Assembly: GCA_029204225.1 (NCBI GenBank)
Contig: CM055113.1
Location: forward strand, 24,559,958-24,609,530
Direction of reading: 5' to 3'
DNA: 49,573 bases
Origin: Diphasiastrum complanatum
Lineage: Eukaryota; Streptophyta; Lycopodiopsida; Lycopodiales; Lycopodiaceae
Positions 1 through 14,300 of the stretch are shown here, piece by piece (position 1 is the stretch's first letter; each line of letters opens with the position of its first letter). A program made the translations under genes and the position numbers. The notes under the pieces were generated by a model, which did not search any database, was not told the DNA's origin, and worked only from the letters and a program-made list of their open reading frames with translations.

Positions 1-314
1 AAGAGTAGCTTGATCAAGAACTTGCATAGGAGGAGGGGACGGTAGTGATGGCTGTGGGGATTGGTGGCAGCATCGGGGGGATGACGATGAGAAAGATGGC
101 ATTTGCAGAGGCGATGCCTTCCTTGCAGAGGAAAACTGAAGTTGCACATGTCCAAATGTAAATATTTTTTTGTAATAGAATACATATACATGCACATTAT
201 GAATTAGAATATATAGCACAAAAAGTGAGAGCGATTTTGATAAATGCTAGTGCTTGCATAAAAAATAGCACAAGAGTCCTCTCAAAAACAAGAGAAGTTG
301 TTTATATATATGGC
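1..314. other. Unassigned left edge
   Basis: No recognisable gene. The first 110 bases are purine-rich and slightly GC-richer than what follows; the rest is AT-rich. Homology to the adjacent decayed copia stops near 315, so the 3' end of that element, including the rest of RNase H and the 3' LTR, has been lost or replaced here. Confidence 0.5.
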
Positions 315-3244
315 TCAAAGATATCTCATGACTCTGATAAGAGCCTTCCAATGTGTTACACCAAGATTAGTCATAAATTGACTGAGAGAGCTGACTGCAA
401 AAGCTATGTCTGGCATGGTACAGATCATGGCATACATAAGAGATCCTATAATAGAATGGTAAGAATACTCACGCATCTGCTGCTTCTCATGAATTGTTTG
501 GGGACACTGGTCCTTTGAAAATTTGAGACCTGGTTCCATTGGTGAGAGAGCTAACTTGCAATTAATCAGATTATATCTGACTAACATGTTGTAGATGTAC
601 CTCTGTTGTGTAATGTAGACCACCTTCTATTTTCTGTCTTTGTGGATGTGTATACCAAGGTAGAAATGAGCTTCGTCCAGATCGGTCATGTCGAATTTGA
701 AAGATAGCAACATCTTCTCCTCCTTTATCAGATCGGTACTATTGTTGAAAGGCAATGTATTATCCACGTATAAAGTGATAACGGTAAAAGACTATTGCAC
801 TGCTTTGAAGTAAACATTTGAATCTGAAGAGGTAGGTGTGTAGACATGATCAATAAGAAAAGTATTGATCCTTTGAAATCATGCTCGAGCAGATTGCTTC
901 AAGCCATAAAGTGCCTTATGAAATTTACACACATGATTGCACCATGTAAATTTCTTCTTCGATAACTCCATTAAGATATATTGTCTGTACATCCATTTGA
1001 TGTATTTCCAAATCTGTTGTAGCGGCAAATGATAGCAAAAGTCAGATAGAAGAATGCTTGACTACTGCACTGAAGGTCTGAGTGTAATCACGTTGTATAC
1101 CTGAGAAAATCTTGTGATAACAAGTCATGTCTTTCTCCTGTTGATGCTTTCATCTGCATTGTACTTGACTTTGAAAATCCATTTGTAATCAACTACGTTT
1201 TTGCTAGCAGGTAATTTGACAACTGTCCATGTCTGGTTCTTGATAAGAGATGAATGCTCTTCATCCATAGCTTCTTTCCAAAGATCTGAATTGGGCTGAA
1301 CAAGATGGGCTGCAGACTCGTTGATATACCTCACATGTGATCTGCTAGTCCTTGATGATCTTCTGGGTAATAGAGGAAGTTGATCATTTCCATCATACTG
1401 TAGTTGCTTTCACCGTTGATTTATTGTTCGTCAAAAGAAGAAGAGCTTGGACCTTCAATGGGAGTAGTTGACTGAGGAACTGGAAAGTTCAATGTGTGAA
1501 GAGAATCTGATAGGTCGGCTACATGGAGACTTCCTTTTCCTTTGAGGTCTTGAAACTGATCTTCAACTCGATGGGATCAAACAAGTTGTAGGCTTGATCT
1601 GAAGTAGTGTAGTTGATGAAAACACATTTGATACTCTGGAAGTTGAGCTTCTTTCTGAGATCACGAGGAATCTGCACAAAAGCAGTACATTCAAAAACTC
1701 GTAAGTTTGATAAAGAAGGTATGGAACCTGTCCAAACTTCGGATGGTGTTTTGTCTGAGAGACCTTTAGTAGGACATCTGTTTTGAATATAGGTTGTTGT
1801 TGAAACAATCCAGCTCAGAAGGACTTCGAAAGTGTCGCATGTGATAACATGCACTTTGCTGATTCAACTAAGGTTCTGTTCTTTCTCTCAGCAAGACCAT
1901 TTGATTGAGGCGAATAGGAGGTAATGTATTGTTGCTCAATGTCGTTGTTAAGGCAATACTCCTTGAGTTTGGTGGAGATGTATTCTCCCCCGTTATCTGA
2001 ACTTAGTGCTTTGATTCATTTTCCAGTTTGATTCTTAGCATGCTCTTTGAATTGTCTGAATTTGATGAAAGCCTCTCATTTCTGTTTAATGAAATAAATA
2101 GTTGTTCTTCTGAAGAATTCATCAATAAAAGTAATGAAATACTTTGCATCTAGAAATGAAGGAGTTTGCATAGGTCCACATATATCTATATGAACAACAT
2201 CTAACAGATCTTTTGCTGCATGCCTGTGGTTTGATCTAAAAGGAATCTTAGCCTACCTTCCAAAGATGCAGGTATGATAGACAGGGAGATCGACCTTACC
2301 AGAAGGATAGTCGGGATCAAGAACCACGGATTGTCTGGACATGTTCAAAACATATGCATAATTCAAGTGTCCTAAGCGATGATGCCATAGTAATGCTTTA
2401 TTGACTAGAACAGAGGTTTTCAAGACTTGACTAGACTCAAAATAAAATGTGTCAATCTATATAAGTAATCCTGCCTCTTGCCGAGTGCAAGGATCTTATT
2501 ACTCCTATCAATAATTTTGCATTGATCAGATTCGAATTCTACCTTATGATCTAAATCTGTAATTCTACTTACTACTAACATATTTGTAGACTGTTTCGGA
2601 ACATATAAGACCGTTGATAGTAATTTGAATTGATTATGCTAGAATTGTAATCTTACAGTACCTTCACCTTTTGTAGTGTGAGTACTATTGTCACCAAGAT
2701 GAACAAATTTCTTCGTGCCGTAAGACATGTAGGAGTTGAAAATCTCACGATGATTGGTCATGTGTTGAGTTGCTCTAGAACTTAGAAACCATGAATCATC
2801 CAAAATTGCGCTTTGATCTTTGACCATGAATGCGCCTTCGTCCACTTCAACCTGGGGAGATGATGAAGCTGTGTTTCCTTGTTGATCAAGTTGCTTGGCT
2901 GCATTCTTCGCTTGAAGAATTCGACAATCCTTGATTTCATGGTTATTGCGCTTGCAATACCTACAAAACATCTTCTTCTTCGACTGTGGATTTGATGATT
3001 GTTCTTGACTTTGAGTCTATTTCTGATTCATTGCAGCCTTCTTGGAGCTTTTTTGCTTCTATCGCTTAGAGCCTTTGTTGACATATAGAGCCTGAGAGGA
3101 GGAAGTAGAGAAAGTGTCTTGACTTCTTCTATTGTCTTCTTGCAGCAACATAGTGATAACTCTAGTAAGAGTTAAATCTGAGTGTGTCGATATGATCATC
3201 ACCCAGTTCTCATATGTAGAGGGCAAGCTTGAATGCAATGTCAT
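315..3244 (-). pseudogene. Decayed Ty1/copia gag-pol (family D)
   Basis: Copia domains occur in the right order on the minus strand but in separate, broken frames. A gag C-terminal piece lies at 3059-3244. A zinc knuckle (CRYCKRNNHEIKDC) and protease region lie at 2639-2971, an integrase C-terminal piece at 1519-1854, the RT N-terminus (NQTWTVVKLPASKNVVDYKW) at 1125-1334, and an RT/RNase H connection piece at 315-623. The protease site reads WFLSSRATQHM instead of the usual D-S/T-G-A, so the catalytic Asp and Gly are lost. No LTR, PBS or PPT was found on either side. This is an old, dead copy of a lineage different from the other copia elements in the window. The family call is firm; exact ends are uncertain. 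Confidence 0.8.
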
Positions 3245-5061
<1,817 letters not shown>

Positions 5062-5085
5062 GATGCTCAATTTCTGAAAATCATG

Positions 5086-5211
<126 letters not shown>

Positions 5212-5261
5212 ACTTTGACAATTTTTCTCCTTCAATATACAATTTTCTGGGTTTAGGGTTT

Positions 5262-6184
5262 ACAATAGAATGCTAGACCTGGCAGCTAATCAAGACACAC
5301 ATATTTATAAAGTTTATGAACGGATCACATTCGAAATATGCCTTTGCTTAGGATCATGCAAAAGATGATAAATAACTTTTGCTTTTTGCTCATGCAATTT
5401 GCACTTCGACATACTAATTTTGAAATGGCAACAATGCATGTTACTTTAGTAGCCCTCAATTGATGATGGTTCAGCCTTAAAAATTAAGACCACTACCACA
5501 TATTAATATCCTTTAACATTGACTTTGTATCAAACTCCGTGGTTGACCAACCTCAACACATAGTATTTATTGCCTTTTGCAAGGCAAGGCCAAAAAGCAA
5601 TGAGGTAAACGTGATGTTGCCCAAGTTGGGTAACGAGCATTTAACCAATTGGGGAAAAACAAAATTGAGACACATATGTTCTTATTCTTAGACGCCTGCA
5701 AGAGACTACCCTTGCTCTTTCCTTAACGCTGAAAAAACAGTCGCAAATGCAAATTCATTCACGTAAGGTAAACTTGGTGCATGTTTCTTTATGGGAGTTT
5801 CAACATGCCCCCTATAATAATGGATAGACTAAGTCAAGCAACTGACTTAGTTGCTCTATTCCACAACATTAGACGCGAATGCCTCTGCCCCAAGTCTTCA
5901 CGAGCCCATATAAATAAAATGTGCTCTTCCCTACTGTCATTCACAAATTTATCAAGCATAATTGCACTGCACTGCACTGCTCTGCTCCATCTCATAATTC
6001 ATATCCCCTCGTCATCTCATCTGTGAGCCCACAATTCGTCAACATACCATATATACATACAGCACTACTCTAGTAACGGCTGTTTCAGAAATTATTCCGA
6101 TGGCATAGAGGCGAGGAATTCACCCCGGGTTTCAGCTATGCAACCTGTGCTACTGATAATACTATGTATGATGGCCATCAACGC
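5262..6184 (+). repeat. Inverted duplicate of GH18 gene upstream region and 5' codons
   Basis: This segment is the reverse complement of 20035-20940, plus a few bases found beyond the gypsy insertion at 33075-33103. It is the upstream region of the chitinase-like gene, its TATA box, 5' leader and first codons. Similarity is high along about 900 bp with scattered substitutions and small indels. It ends abruptly after ATCAACGC at 6184, where copia protease coding sequence begins. This copy lacks the gypsy element carried by the other arm, so it preserves the pre-insertion arrangement. Confidence 0.93.
5909..5916 (+). promoter_or_regulatory. Captured TATA box upstream of the fusion ORF
   Basis: TATAAATA in the context CCCATATAAATAAAATG, about 220 bp upstream of the ATG at 6138. 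It is the exact counterpart of the TATA box of the intact GH18 gene (20306-20313, minus strand). Promoter function is inferred. Confidence 0.6.
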
Positions 6185-7058
6185 TTGGTACATAGACAGT
6201 GGAGCCTCTTCACATATGTGCTGTTCAAAGGAGTCATTTGACTCGATCTTACCTTTCAAAGGACTCAAGAGATCTATTTACACAACTAATGATCATGAGT
6301 GTCCAATAGAAGGATTTGGCAACATTCCATTGAAACTTGCTTCTTCAAAAGTTCTTGCACTTTCTATTGTTCTTTTCATTCCAAAACTTACAAAGAACTT
6401 AATTAGTGTGGGAAAGTTGCTTGATAATGGTTGTGATGTAAAGTTGAACTCAAATACTTGTTTTATCAAGAGAAAAGATGAGATCCTTGCTGATGGAACT
6501 AGATGTGGTGGAATTTTTAAGTGGAATTCTTATGAGAATGCAAACCTTTGTGAAGTTGCTTTGTTATCTAAGGAGGAGCTGTGGCATAGAAGGTTGGGAC
6601 ATCCTAACTTTACATCTATGTCTTCTATGGTTAAGAAGGAGAAGGCTATTGGTCTTCCAAAATCTCTTTCTAAAGATTTCAAGCCTTGTGAGACTTGTGC
6701 CATTGCAAAGTCACACAGAAAGCCATATCAGAAGTCTTTTATAAAGACTACTTATCCATTGGAACTCATACATTCAGATGTACATTTTTTCTCTTCTAAA
6801 AGTATTGGTGGTGCAACATGTTTTGTCACCTTTATTGATGACTTTACTAGATACACTTGGTTGTATCTACTTTCTTCAAAGGCTATGGTTTTTTATCACT
6901 TCCTTATCTTAAAAGCTTATGTAGAAAAACAGTTTTCTTGCAAAGTTAAAGCTTTAAGATGCGATGGAGGAGGTGAATATATCTCCAGCAAGTGTCATTA
7001 TTATTGTGAAGGTGAAGGAATAAAGAGAGAATTTTCTTGTGCCTATTCTCCATCCTAA
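6138..7058 (+). CDS. Chimeric ORF: GH18 signal peptide fused to copia protease-integrase
   Basis: A 306-codon ORF. Residues 1-16 (MQPVLLIILCMMAINA) are the hydrophobic secretory leader of the neighbouring GH18 protein, with Ile for Met at residue 7. From residue 17 the sequence is copia Pol: protease motif WYIDSGASSHM, the GAG-pre-integrase zinc region (ELWHRRLGHPN...CETCAIAKSH) and the first part of the integrase core (SDVHFF, then LRCDGGGEY). The frame is kept exactly across the join at 6184/6185. Gag and the 5' LTR are absent. The GH18 gene's upstream in-frame ATG is also present (6099) but is followed two codons later by TAG, so 6138 is the only useful start. The ORF stops at TAA, where related copies read CAA in the SPSQNGVAER block, just before the catalytic Glu. 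If expressed it would be a secreted protease-integrase fragment; whether it is expressed is unknown. Confidence 0.75.
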   Translation: MQPVLLIILCMMAINAWYIDSGASSHMCCSKESFDSILPFKGLKRSIYTTNDHECPIEGFGNIPLKLASSKVLALSIVLFIPKLTKNLISVGKLLDNGCDVKLNSNTCFIKRKDEILADGTRCGGIFKWNSYENANLCEVALLSKEELWHRRLGHPNFTSMSSMVKKEKAIGLPKSLSKDFKPCETCAIAKSHRKPYQKSFIKTTYPLELIHSDVHFFSSKSIGGATCFVTFIDDFTRYTWLYLLSSKAMVFYHFLILKAYVEKQFSCKVKALRCDGGGEYISSKCHYYCEGEGIKREFSCAYSPS

Positions 7059-9219
7059 AATGGAGTAGCTGAGAGGAAAAACAGATCTTTATGTGAATGT
7101 GCTAAAGCAATTTGAGTAGCAGCTTCTTTTCCTATTGAATATTGGGGTGAAGCTATAAATTGTGCAAACTATTTGTTCAATAGATTACCTCACAATGCTC
7201 TTGTTGGAAAAACACCTTTTGAAGTCTTGTTTCAGAAAAAACCTAACGTAGATCACCTTAGAGTTTTTGGTTGTACTTGCTTTGTTAATATGCCCTTGGA
7301 AACAAGGAAAAGAGATGATCCTAATTATGTTAAAGGGATCATGGTTGGATATGCATCCAACAAGAAAGCTTACAAGATCTATGTTCCCTCTACCTCAACT
7401 ACAATTGAGAGTAGAGATGTGATATTCCATGAAGATCAAAAATACATTCTTGAGAAGGCCGAGTTCAAAGATTCTCACAAAGATACTCCAATCATCACCC
7501 TTGAAGATCATCATGGAGAGATGGGGCCGAGATTTGAGGAGGAGTCACATCGAATTTTTTCACCAAGGAGATCTCAAAGAGAAAGATCTGAGCCTAGAAG
7601 GCTTACCTATGAAAATAGAGGAAAGCAAGTGGAAATCAACTCCACTAATTGTGCCTATTTTATTTCTCATGAGGAGCCGAAGGATGTATATGATGCTATC
7701 AACTCAAAGGAATGGTACCTGGCCATGAAGGAAGAATATGATGCTTTGATGGCCAATAATACATGGGAGCTTGTGGATCTTCCATCCAACAAGAATACCA
7801 TTGGTTACAAATGGGTTTTTCGAGTCAAGTATAATCAAGATGGCACAAGGCTAGGCTTTGTGCTAAAGGCTTTGCTCAAGTATATGGACCTGATTATGAG
7901 GAGACCTTTGCCCTAGATGCAGAGATGGTGTCAATTAGAATCATAATTTCTCTTGCTTGTTTTTTCAATTGGCAAATTCTTCAACTAGATGTTTCTAATG
8001 CATTTCTAAATGGCTATCTAGAAGAAGAGATCTATATGGATCAACCTATTGGGTTCATCCATGATGAGGGAAAAGTTTGCTTGCTCTTCAAAAGTTTATA
8101 TGGATTAACGCAAGCTCCAAGGTCATGGTATTCTCGACTTAACACATTTCTTGAGTCACTAGGATTTAATCTTAGTAACTATGATCCTTCCTTATATGTC
8201 AAGTTTTTTGATAAAGATATTTTCATCCTTCTTATTTATGTTGATGATATCATTCTGACAGGAAGTTGTATCAAGTTAGTTGAGGAAACCAAGATTGCAC
8301 TTGGAAAAGAGTTCAAGATGCAAGATCTTGGAAAAATTCACTATATTCTAGGATTAGAGATTGACTTTCATAAAGATAAAGCTTTTGTATGTCAATCTAA
8401 GTATGCTCTTCCAATGTTAAAAAAGTTCAATATGTTGAATTGTAAGAGTATAGAAACACCTATGGAGCAAAATGTAAAGGACTCTTACAAAGGTGATGAA
8501 AGATCCTTCGAGGACATCACACTTTTTAGAAGTCTTATAGGCTCCTTAATTTGGCTTACAATAACTAGACCTGACATAAGCTTTAGTGTTCATAAGTTGA
8601 GCCAGGCTATGCAAAATCCTTCAGTTTATCATTGGAAAAAGGCCAAGAGAGTGCTTAGATATATATCTTCAACTTTTGATTTTGGTTTATTGTATAAAAG
8701 TGAAGATCTTTCTATTATTGGTTATTCTGACTCGGATTTTGCAAGTGATAGAGCAGATCAAAAATCTACAAGTGCTTATGTAATATATCTTGGAGGAAAC
8801 TTGATATCTTGGCTTTCCAAAAAACAAGATACTCTATCACTCTCATCATGTGAAGCTGAGTACAAGGCGCTCACTACAACAACAAAGGAACTGCTTTGGA
8901 TCAAAATGTTACTAGTGGAGATAAAGATAATTATGGAAGAAAATATACCTATGATCATGTGTGACAACATTTCAGCTCAAGCCCTTGCCAACAACCCAAT
9001 ATTCCATGCAAGGAGCAAACATATCGAAGTTGCACATCACTTTGTGAAAGAAAAGCTCATTGGAGGTGAAATCAAATTGGAGCACATCGACACATCATCT
9101 TGCATTACAAATATGCTCACCAAACCTTTGAGCAAAAGTTCCTTCAACAAGCATAGAGCCAACCTTGGAGTTATACCAAGATCCATGTTCAAATCAATAT
9201 AGATCATTGTTAGGAGGAG
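6185..9219 (+). mobile_element. 5'-truncated Ty1/copia (family B), protease to PPT
   Basis: The retained part begins exactly at the protease WYIDSG codons and runs through integrase, RT and RNase H. It reaches a polypurine tract (AGGAGGAG, 9212-9219) and the start of a 3' LTR (TGTTAAAATTG, 9220). Gag, PBS and 5' LTR are replaced by GH18 upstream DNA. A sibling of the same family, also truncated, lies at 40165-43028 on the minus strand. Confidence 0.85.
7059..9202 (+). pseudogene. Copia pol remainder (integrase C-terminus, RT, RNase H), broken
   Basis: Continuation of family B Pol after the stop at 7058. A second nonsense codon (TGA near 7112, in the block after ERKNR) precedes the frame at 7173-7916. 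That frame carries the integrase C-terminus and RT N-terminus (NTWELVDLP...YKWVFRVK). A deletion of about 13 bp near 7848, relative to the sibling copy, shifts the frame; RT and RNase H then continue to 9202. The RT catalytic motif YVDDIILTG is intact near 8238-8264. RNase H motifs (SDSDFASD, SSCEAEYKAL, MCDNISAQA, HARSKHIEVAHH) are present up to the normal C-terminus. The element is dead as a unit because of the nonsense codons and the frameshift. Confidence 0.88.
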
Positions 9220-9700
9220 TGTTAAAATTGAAAAACAATCCATACTGATTTCTTGGCTTGCTACAAATGTTGTACCATGCAGGTATGTAGCTCATTAATG
9301 CAAAATGCCAAGTTTGGCCTACATAGAACTCGAGCTACATGGTTATGTATTATCTAGTTTGATAAATGCAACTTGCATATAGTTTGTAGACATAGAATTA
9401 GCATGATTATGCTTGTAGAAACTCGTGGCAACTCACATGCAATAATTGTAAGTGATCCATAGTGACATTCAAGGCATGCACAAAGTTTAATGGACACGTG
9501 CATGATGATTTGGACATTTCTAGTTAGAACTAGTACACTTGTAAAAAGTTGGTAGAATTTCATACATGACAAGTGACAAATGTCACATAGACTCTAGATG
9601 TCATTTTGGAATGGATAGATATGGTTCTACCTCGAGCTACCTCAATCTCCATAAATATGTGTAGATCTCCACACAATCAATGATGAAGAACCAAAGTTTT
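9220..9700 (+). repeat. 3' LTR of family B copia (right end not resolved)
   Basis: Begins TGTTAAAATTG directly after the polypurine tract. A TATA-like CATAAATATG lies near 9650. With no 5' LTR in the window for comparison, the right end cannot be fixed; it may extend several hundred bases further, so the end given is a minimum. Confidence 0.6.
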
Positions 9701-10518
9701 GTAGCTATCTCATGCCATTTTTCATCTAAACAAATATTGCTTGTTATCTCTCTAGCTCTCTCTCTCTAACTCGTGTTGAGGCTGATGCTCATACACTGAA
9801 ATCTTGTATTTTTTCATTCTTTGATTCATTGCTATTATATTCTGTTGATTAGCATGCTAGATTGTGGATTAGCCATTTCTTCTTAGCTAGATTTTGTTGA
9901 TTAATCGCGAATCAGGTTATAGTGCCAATCACAAAGCTTAATTAAGATCAGTCACTCTTGTGGACATTCCCCACATGTGTAAATTCTGGAAATTTTGTCA
10001 CTTATGAGATATATAATCAGTTGTGATCTTTGTCACGATACAGTTGATTTGGACATATTAGGTGTACTTCATGCACCAAGGGTAAGGAATCAATCATCAA
10101 AGCCTGATGGTTCGAACATAGTTCCTTCTCTGTTGAGTTTCTTTGCATTCCCTTTGACTCGTCTACACATATTTTTTTCACAACACTTATAAAAACAAAT
10201 TCCATCCAAAGAGATCAATGGGGCAAGACAAAACTCAACAATAGTGGCAATGTGCCTTGATAAGTTAGTTTTTAGTTGATCGTAGTCTATTAGTATCATT
10301 TATTTGTGATGTAATATTAATTTCATGATATTATCAATACAAGCATCATCCATAACCGATCGATGTTTTCTTCTAGAGTGATTTATGAAAACATTGAAAG
10401 GCTTTGTAAGGCGAAGGGTAAGGCATAGGCCAGCATGGTGGAAGGGTGGCTAGTGCAAGAATTCATAGTCTCTACCATGGAGGTCATTATATTCCTCATG
10501 TTTGGGAGAAGAAGAATG
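9701..10518. other. Unassigned, probably rest of the 3' LTR and flank
   Basis: No gene was recognised. The first part contains a pyrimidine run (CTCTCTAGCTCTCTCTCTC, near 9750) of the kind found downstream of TATA in plant LTRs, and probably belongs to the family B LTR. Confidence 0.4.
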
Positions 10519-10576
10519 AAAAGAAGGATGATCTGTGTCTTTTTGGGAAAAGAAGGATGATTTGTGTTTTTTTGGG

Positions 10577-10627
<51 letters not shown>
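10519..10627 (+). repeat. Short tandem duplication followed by (GA)n
   Basis: A unit of about 29 bp (AAAAGAAGGATGATCTGTGT followed by CTTTTTGGG) is repeated once with two or three changes. It is immediately followed by a pure GA tract of about 49 bp (10579-10627). ORFs here are repeat artefacts. Confidence 0.85.
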
Positions 10628-10631
<4 letters not shown>

Positions 10632-10722
10632 AATTTGTAAGGGGATGCAATTTTAAAGTTAGCCATATCTAATAAACCACTCACATGCTTAACTAGTACT
10701 TTTATGTATTTTACATGTTCAA

Positions 10723-11377
10723 TGTGAAAAATACAGATCCTAAGTGGATCTAAACTCCAAGATCATTGGCTTGAATGCTTGCACTCCAAACTACATAAGC
10801 TAGGAATTGGCAACACATTCTATGCTACCTAGAATGCAAAGAACTTGATCAAAAAGCATTTATCACAAATGGAAACTTCCATAAACATCAAGTGCGGCCC
10901 AAAATAGCATTATACAGTCCATAATACATCAGCCTACCACTTTTGGAAAGCACCTAAGATCATACACAATAGCTTGAAGACAATACACACAACAATGCTC
11001 TCAATGGAGGAAGAAACAATGACAATGATCTATTGATCTCAATGAAGCATACAAAAGGTTTCTCCAACCTGTTCTCCACGACTTCCCTACTATTTATGGA
11101 TGAGGAAGATGACTCTCTCTCCTCTCTCTAGAAGGTACTTGACCCTAGATATTCCCTATATAGGAAAAATAGCTAAAAATGGCTTATATGACCAAAATAC
11201 ATCAAAATGGTCTCATTTTGAAGGGTATGAAGTTTGACACTTCATCATACTGAAAAAATACAGTAAATAAAAACATTGTGGCCTGGTTCACACGTGTGAA
11301 ACTCCAGAACCAAAACTATTTACAATTTTAGCCAATTTAGGCCTCAAACTAGCTAGGAAATGTTGACAATTTTCACA
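10723..11377 (-). repeat. 3' LTR of copia copy 1
   Basis: 655 bp with TG...CA ends (TGTGAAAA on the plus strand, ending TTTTCACA). Contains a TATA-like TATTTATG complement near 11091 and the palindrome TTCACACGTGTGAA at 11287-11300. The Gag-Pol stop codon lies inside its first bases. Confidence 0.95.
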
Positions 11378-14300
11378 CTCCCTCTTCAACATTGGATGCT
11401 AGTTTCAACATAGTCTTTGAGCACATTCCAAGATTAGATCTATGCATTAAATATAGGTCCTTTCCCAATGGTTTGGTGAAGATATCAGCCACACACTCCT
11501 TTGAAGAGACATGTTGAAGCTCCACCTCTTTGGCAATGACTTGATCTCTCACAAAATGGTGAGCAATCTCAATGTGCTTGCTCCTTGCATGAAAAACAGG
11601 ATTGCTTGCCAAGCTTTGGGCTGAAAGGTTATCACAAAGTATGATTGGAGTCTTCTCTGGTTCCAGCAAGTGAAGATCCAATAACATCCTCTTGATCCAA
11701 AGAATCTCCTTGGTGCATGTTGTTAATGCCTTGTACTCGGCTTCGGTGGAAGATAGAGAGATAGTTGGTTGCTTCTTTGATAGCCATGAGACCACTCCAT
11801 CTCCAAGATAGATTGCAAAGGCACTTGTTGACTTCCTATCCATTTGATCACCTGCAAAATCTGAATCTGAAAATCCACAAAGGTTAGGTGTAGTACCTCC
11901 ATACAAGATGCCAAAATCTCTAGATCCCGAGATGTATCTAAGTACTCTCTTTCCTAGCTTCCAATGAGCCTCACTAGGATCTTGCATAAATTGACTTAGT
12001 TTACCAACCACAAAGCTTAGATCAGGTCTTGTGATGGTTAACCATATAAGAGATCCTATTAGCTTTCTATAGAGAGTAATGTCCTTGAAGGATCTTTCAT
12101 TACTTCTTGTAGTTAGCTTTACATTTGATTCCATAGGAGTAGAAACAACTTTACAATCTTCCATATGAAACCTTTTTAGAATAGAGTTAACATACTTTTC
12201 TTGACATATGAATGTAGATTTAGAAGTTCTAATAATCTCTATTCCTAAGATATAATGAAGTTTACCAAGATCTTGAATTTCAAACTCTCTTTTGAGTGCC
12301 ATCTTGATTTCATCTATATCTAGATTGTTACCACCACTTAAGATAATGTCATCAACATAGATCAAAAGTAAAGTGATATCATTTTCATTCAATCTAAAGT
12401 AGAGAGAATGATCATACTCACTCATAACAAAGTTTTGAGAAAGTAAGAAGGAATTGAGCTTAGCATACCAACTCCTTGGTGCTTGCTTTAGCCCATACAA
12501 ACTCTTTTGGAGATAGCACACATGATTAGGCTCATCATGTGAAACATAGCCCTCGGGTTGCTCCATGTAAATATCTTCTTCAAGATCACCATTCAAGAAG
12601 GCATTAGTAACATCCATTTGCCACATATCCCAATCATAAAGAGTTGCAAGAGAGATTAGGATTCGAATAGTTACCATCTTTGCCACGGGTGCAAAGGTCT
12701 CATCATAGTCAATACCATATTCTTGAGCATACCCCTTTGCCACCAACCTTGCCTTGTACTTGTTGATTGATCCATCTTGATTTGTCTTTATCTTGAAGAT
12801 ACACTTACAACCAATTGCCTTCTTGTCCTTTGGAAGCTTTACCAACCTCCATGTGTTGCTTTTGATGAGTGCTTGATGCTCATGATCCATGGCTTGGATC
12901 CATTCCTTCTTTTGAATTGCTTCACCTACACAAGTTGGTTCATCAAAAGAGGTAAGAAAAGCAAAGTTAGAGTTGTCCACCACTTGCTTTCCTTTTTCAT
13001 CATAGGTTAGCCTTGATGGCTTAGCCCTTTGCCTTTGAGTCTTCCTTGAAGTTTGCTTTGGAGTGGCATCTCCATCTTCATCCAAGACATCTTGCACATC
13101 ATGATGATTAGTAGGCACATCAACATCAACATCAACAACATTGGAAACATTCTCTTCATGAAAGATGACATCCCTACTTATGACAACTTTCTTTGTAGAA
13201 GGAATGTACACTTTGTAAGCCTTGCTTACTTCACTATAGCCAACAAACACACCCTTCTTTGATGAAGGATCTTCTTTAGTTCTATCATCAAGTGTGATAT
13301 TGACAAAACATGTACATCCAAAGATCCTACAATGCTTGACACTCGGCCTTCTACCATAAAGAACCTCATGAGGAGTTTCACCATCCAAGGAAGCACTTGT
13401 CCATCTATTACATAGATAGTTAGCACATGCTAAAGCTTCCCCCCAAAAAGACTTAGCAAGATTAGCATGTAGTCTCATTGCCTTGGCACATTCACAAAGG
13501 GTTCTATTCTTCCTCTCGGCCACTCCATTCTGTTGTGGAGTCCTAGGACTAGACATCTCCCTCTTAATCCCATGTGCTATACAAAAGTCTTTGAACCTAT
13601 TTGAGGTGTATTCCCCTCCATTATCAGATCTTAAGCATTTGATCTTTGTATTGAATTGGTTTTCCATTTCATTCTTGAACTTGACAAATGCAGCAAACAC
13701 TTCATCCTTACTTTTAAGAAGATAGATCCAAGTATACCTACTAAAGTCATCAATGAAAGTTGCATACATCTTTGCCCCACCATTGCTAGTTGTACTAGAA
13801 GAATGAATATCAGAATGCACAAGTTGAAAAGCTTCTTTAGATCTAGAAGTAGATCTAGAATAAGCAAGTCTATGAGATTTGGACAAGGCACAATGTTCAC
13901 AAACACTATTGTTTGCAACAAGACTTTTAGGGAGACCAAGAACAAGCTCTTTCTTTGCCATTACCTCCAAAGATTTGAAGTTGGGATGGCCCAACCTCTT
14001 GTGCCAAACTTCTTGGTTTGTCAATTGCTCCCTAGCCATACATCCTTCATGATTAGAGATCACACATGCATCAAGCTTGAAAAGTTTACCATGCCTCCTA
14101 CCTTGAGCAATCAAGGATCCACATTTACTTATCAAACATGCATCTCCAATGAACTCCACATCAAGTCCTTTGTCAATCATTTGACTTACACTAAGCAAAT
14201 TCTTAGTGATTGAAGGAATGTACAAAACATTTTCAAGATTTGCTTTCCTATTTGTTGAAAGGGAAATAGGAATAGTGCCTATGCCTTTGATGTCACATTG

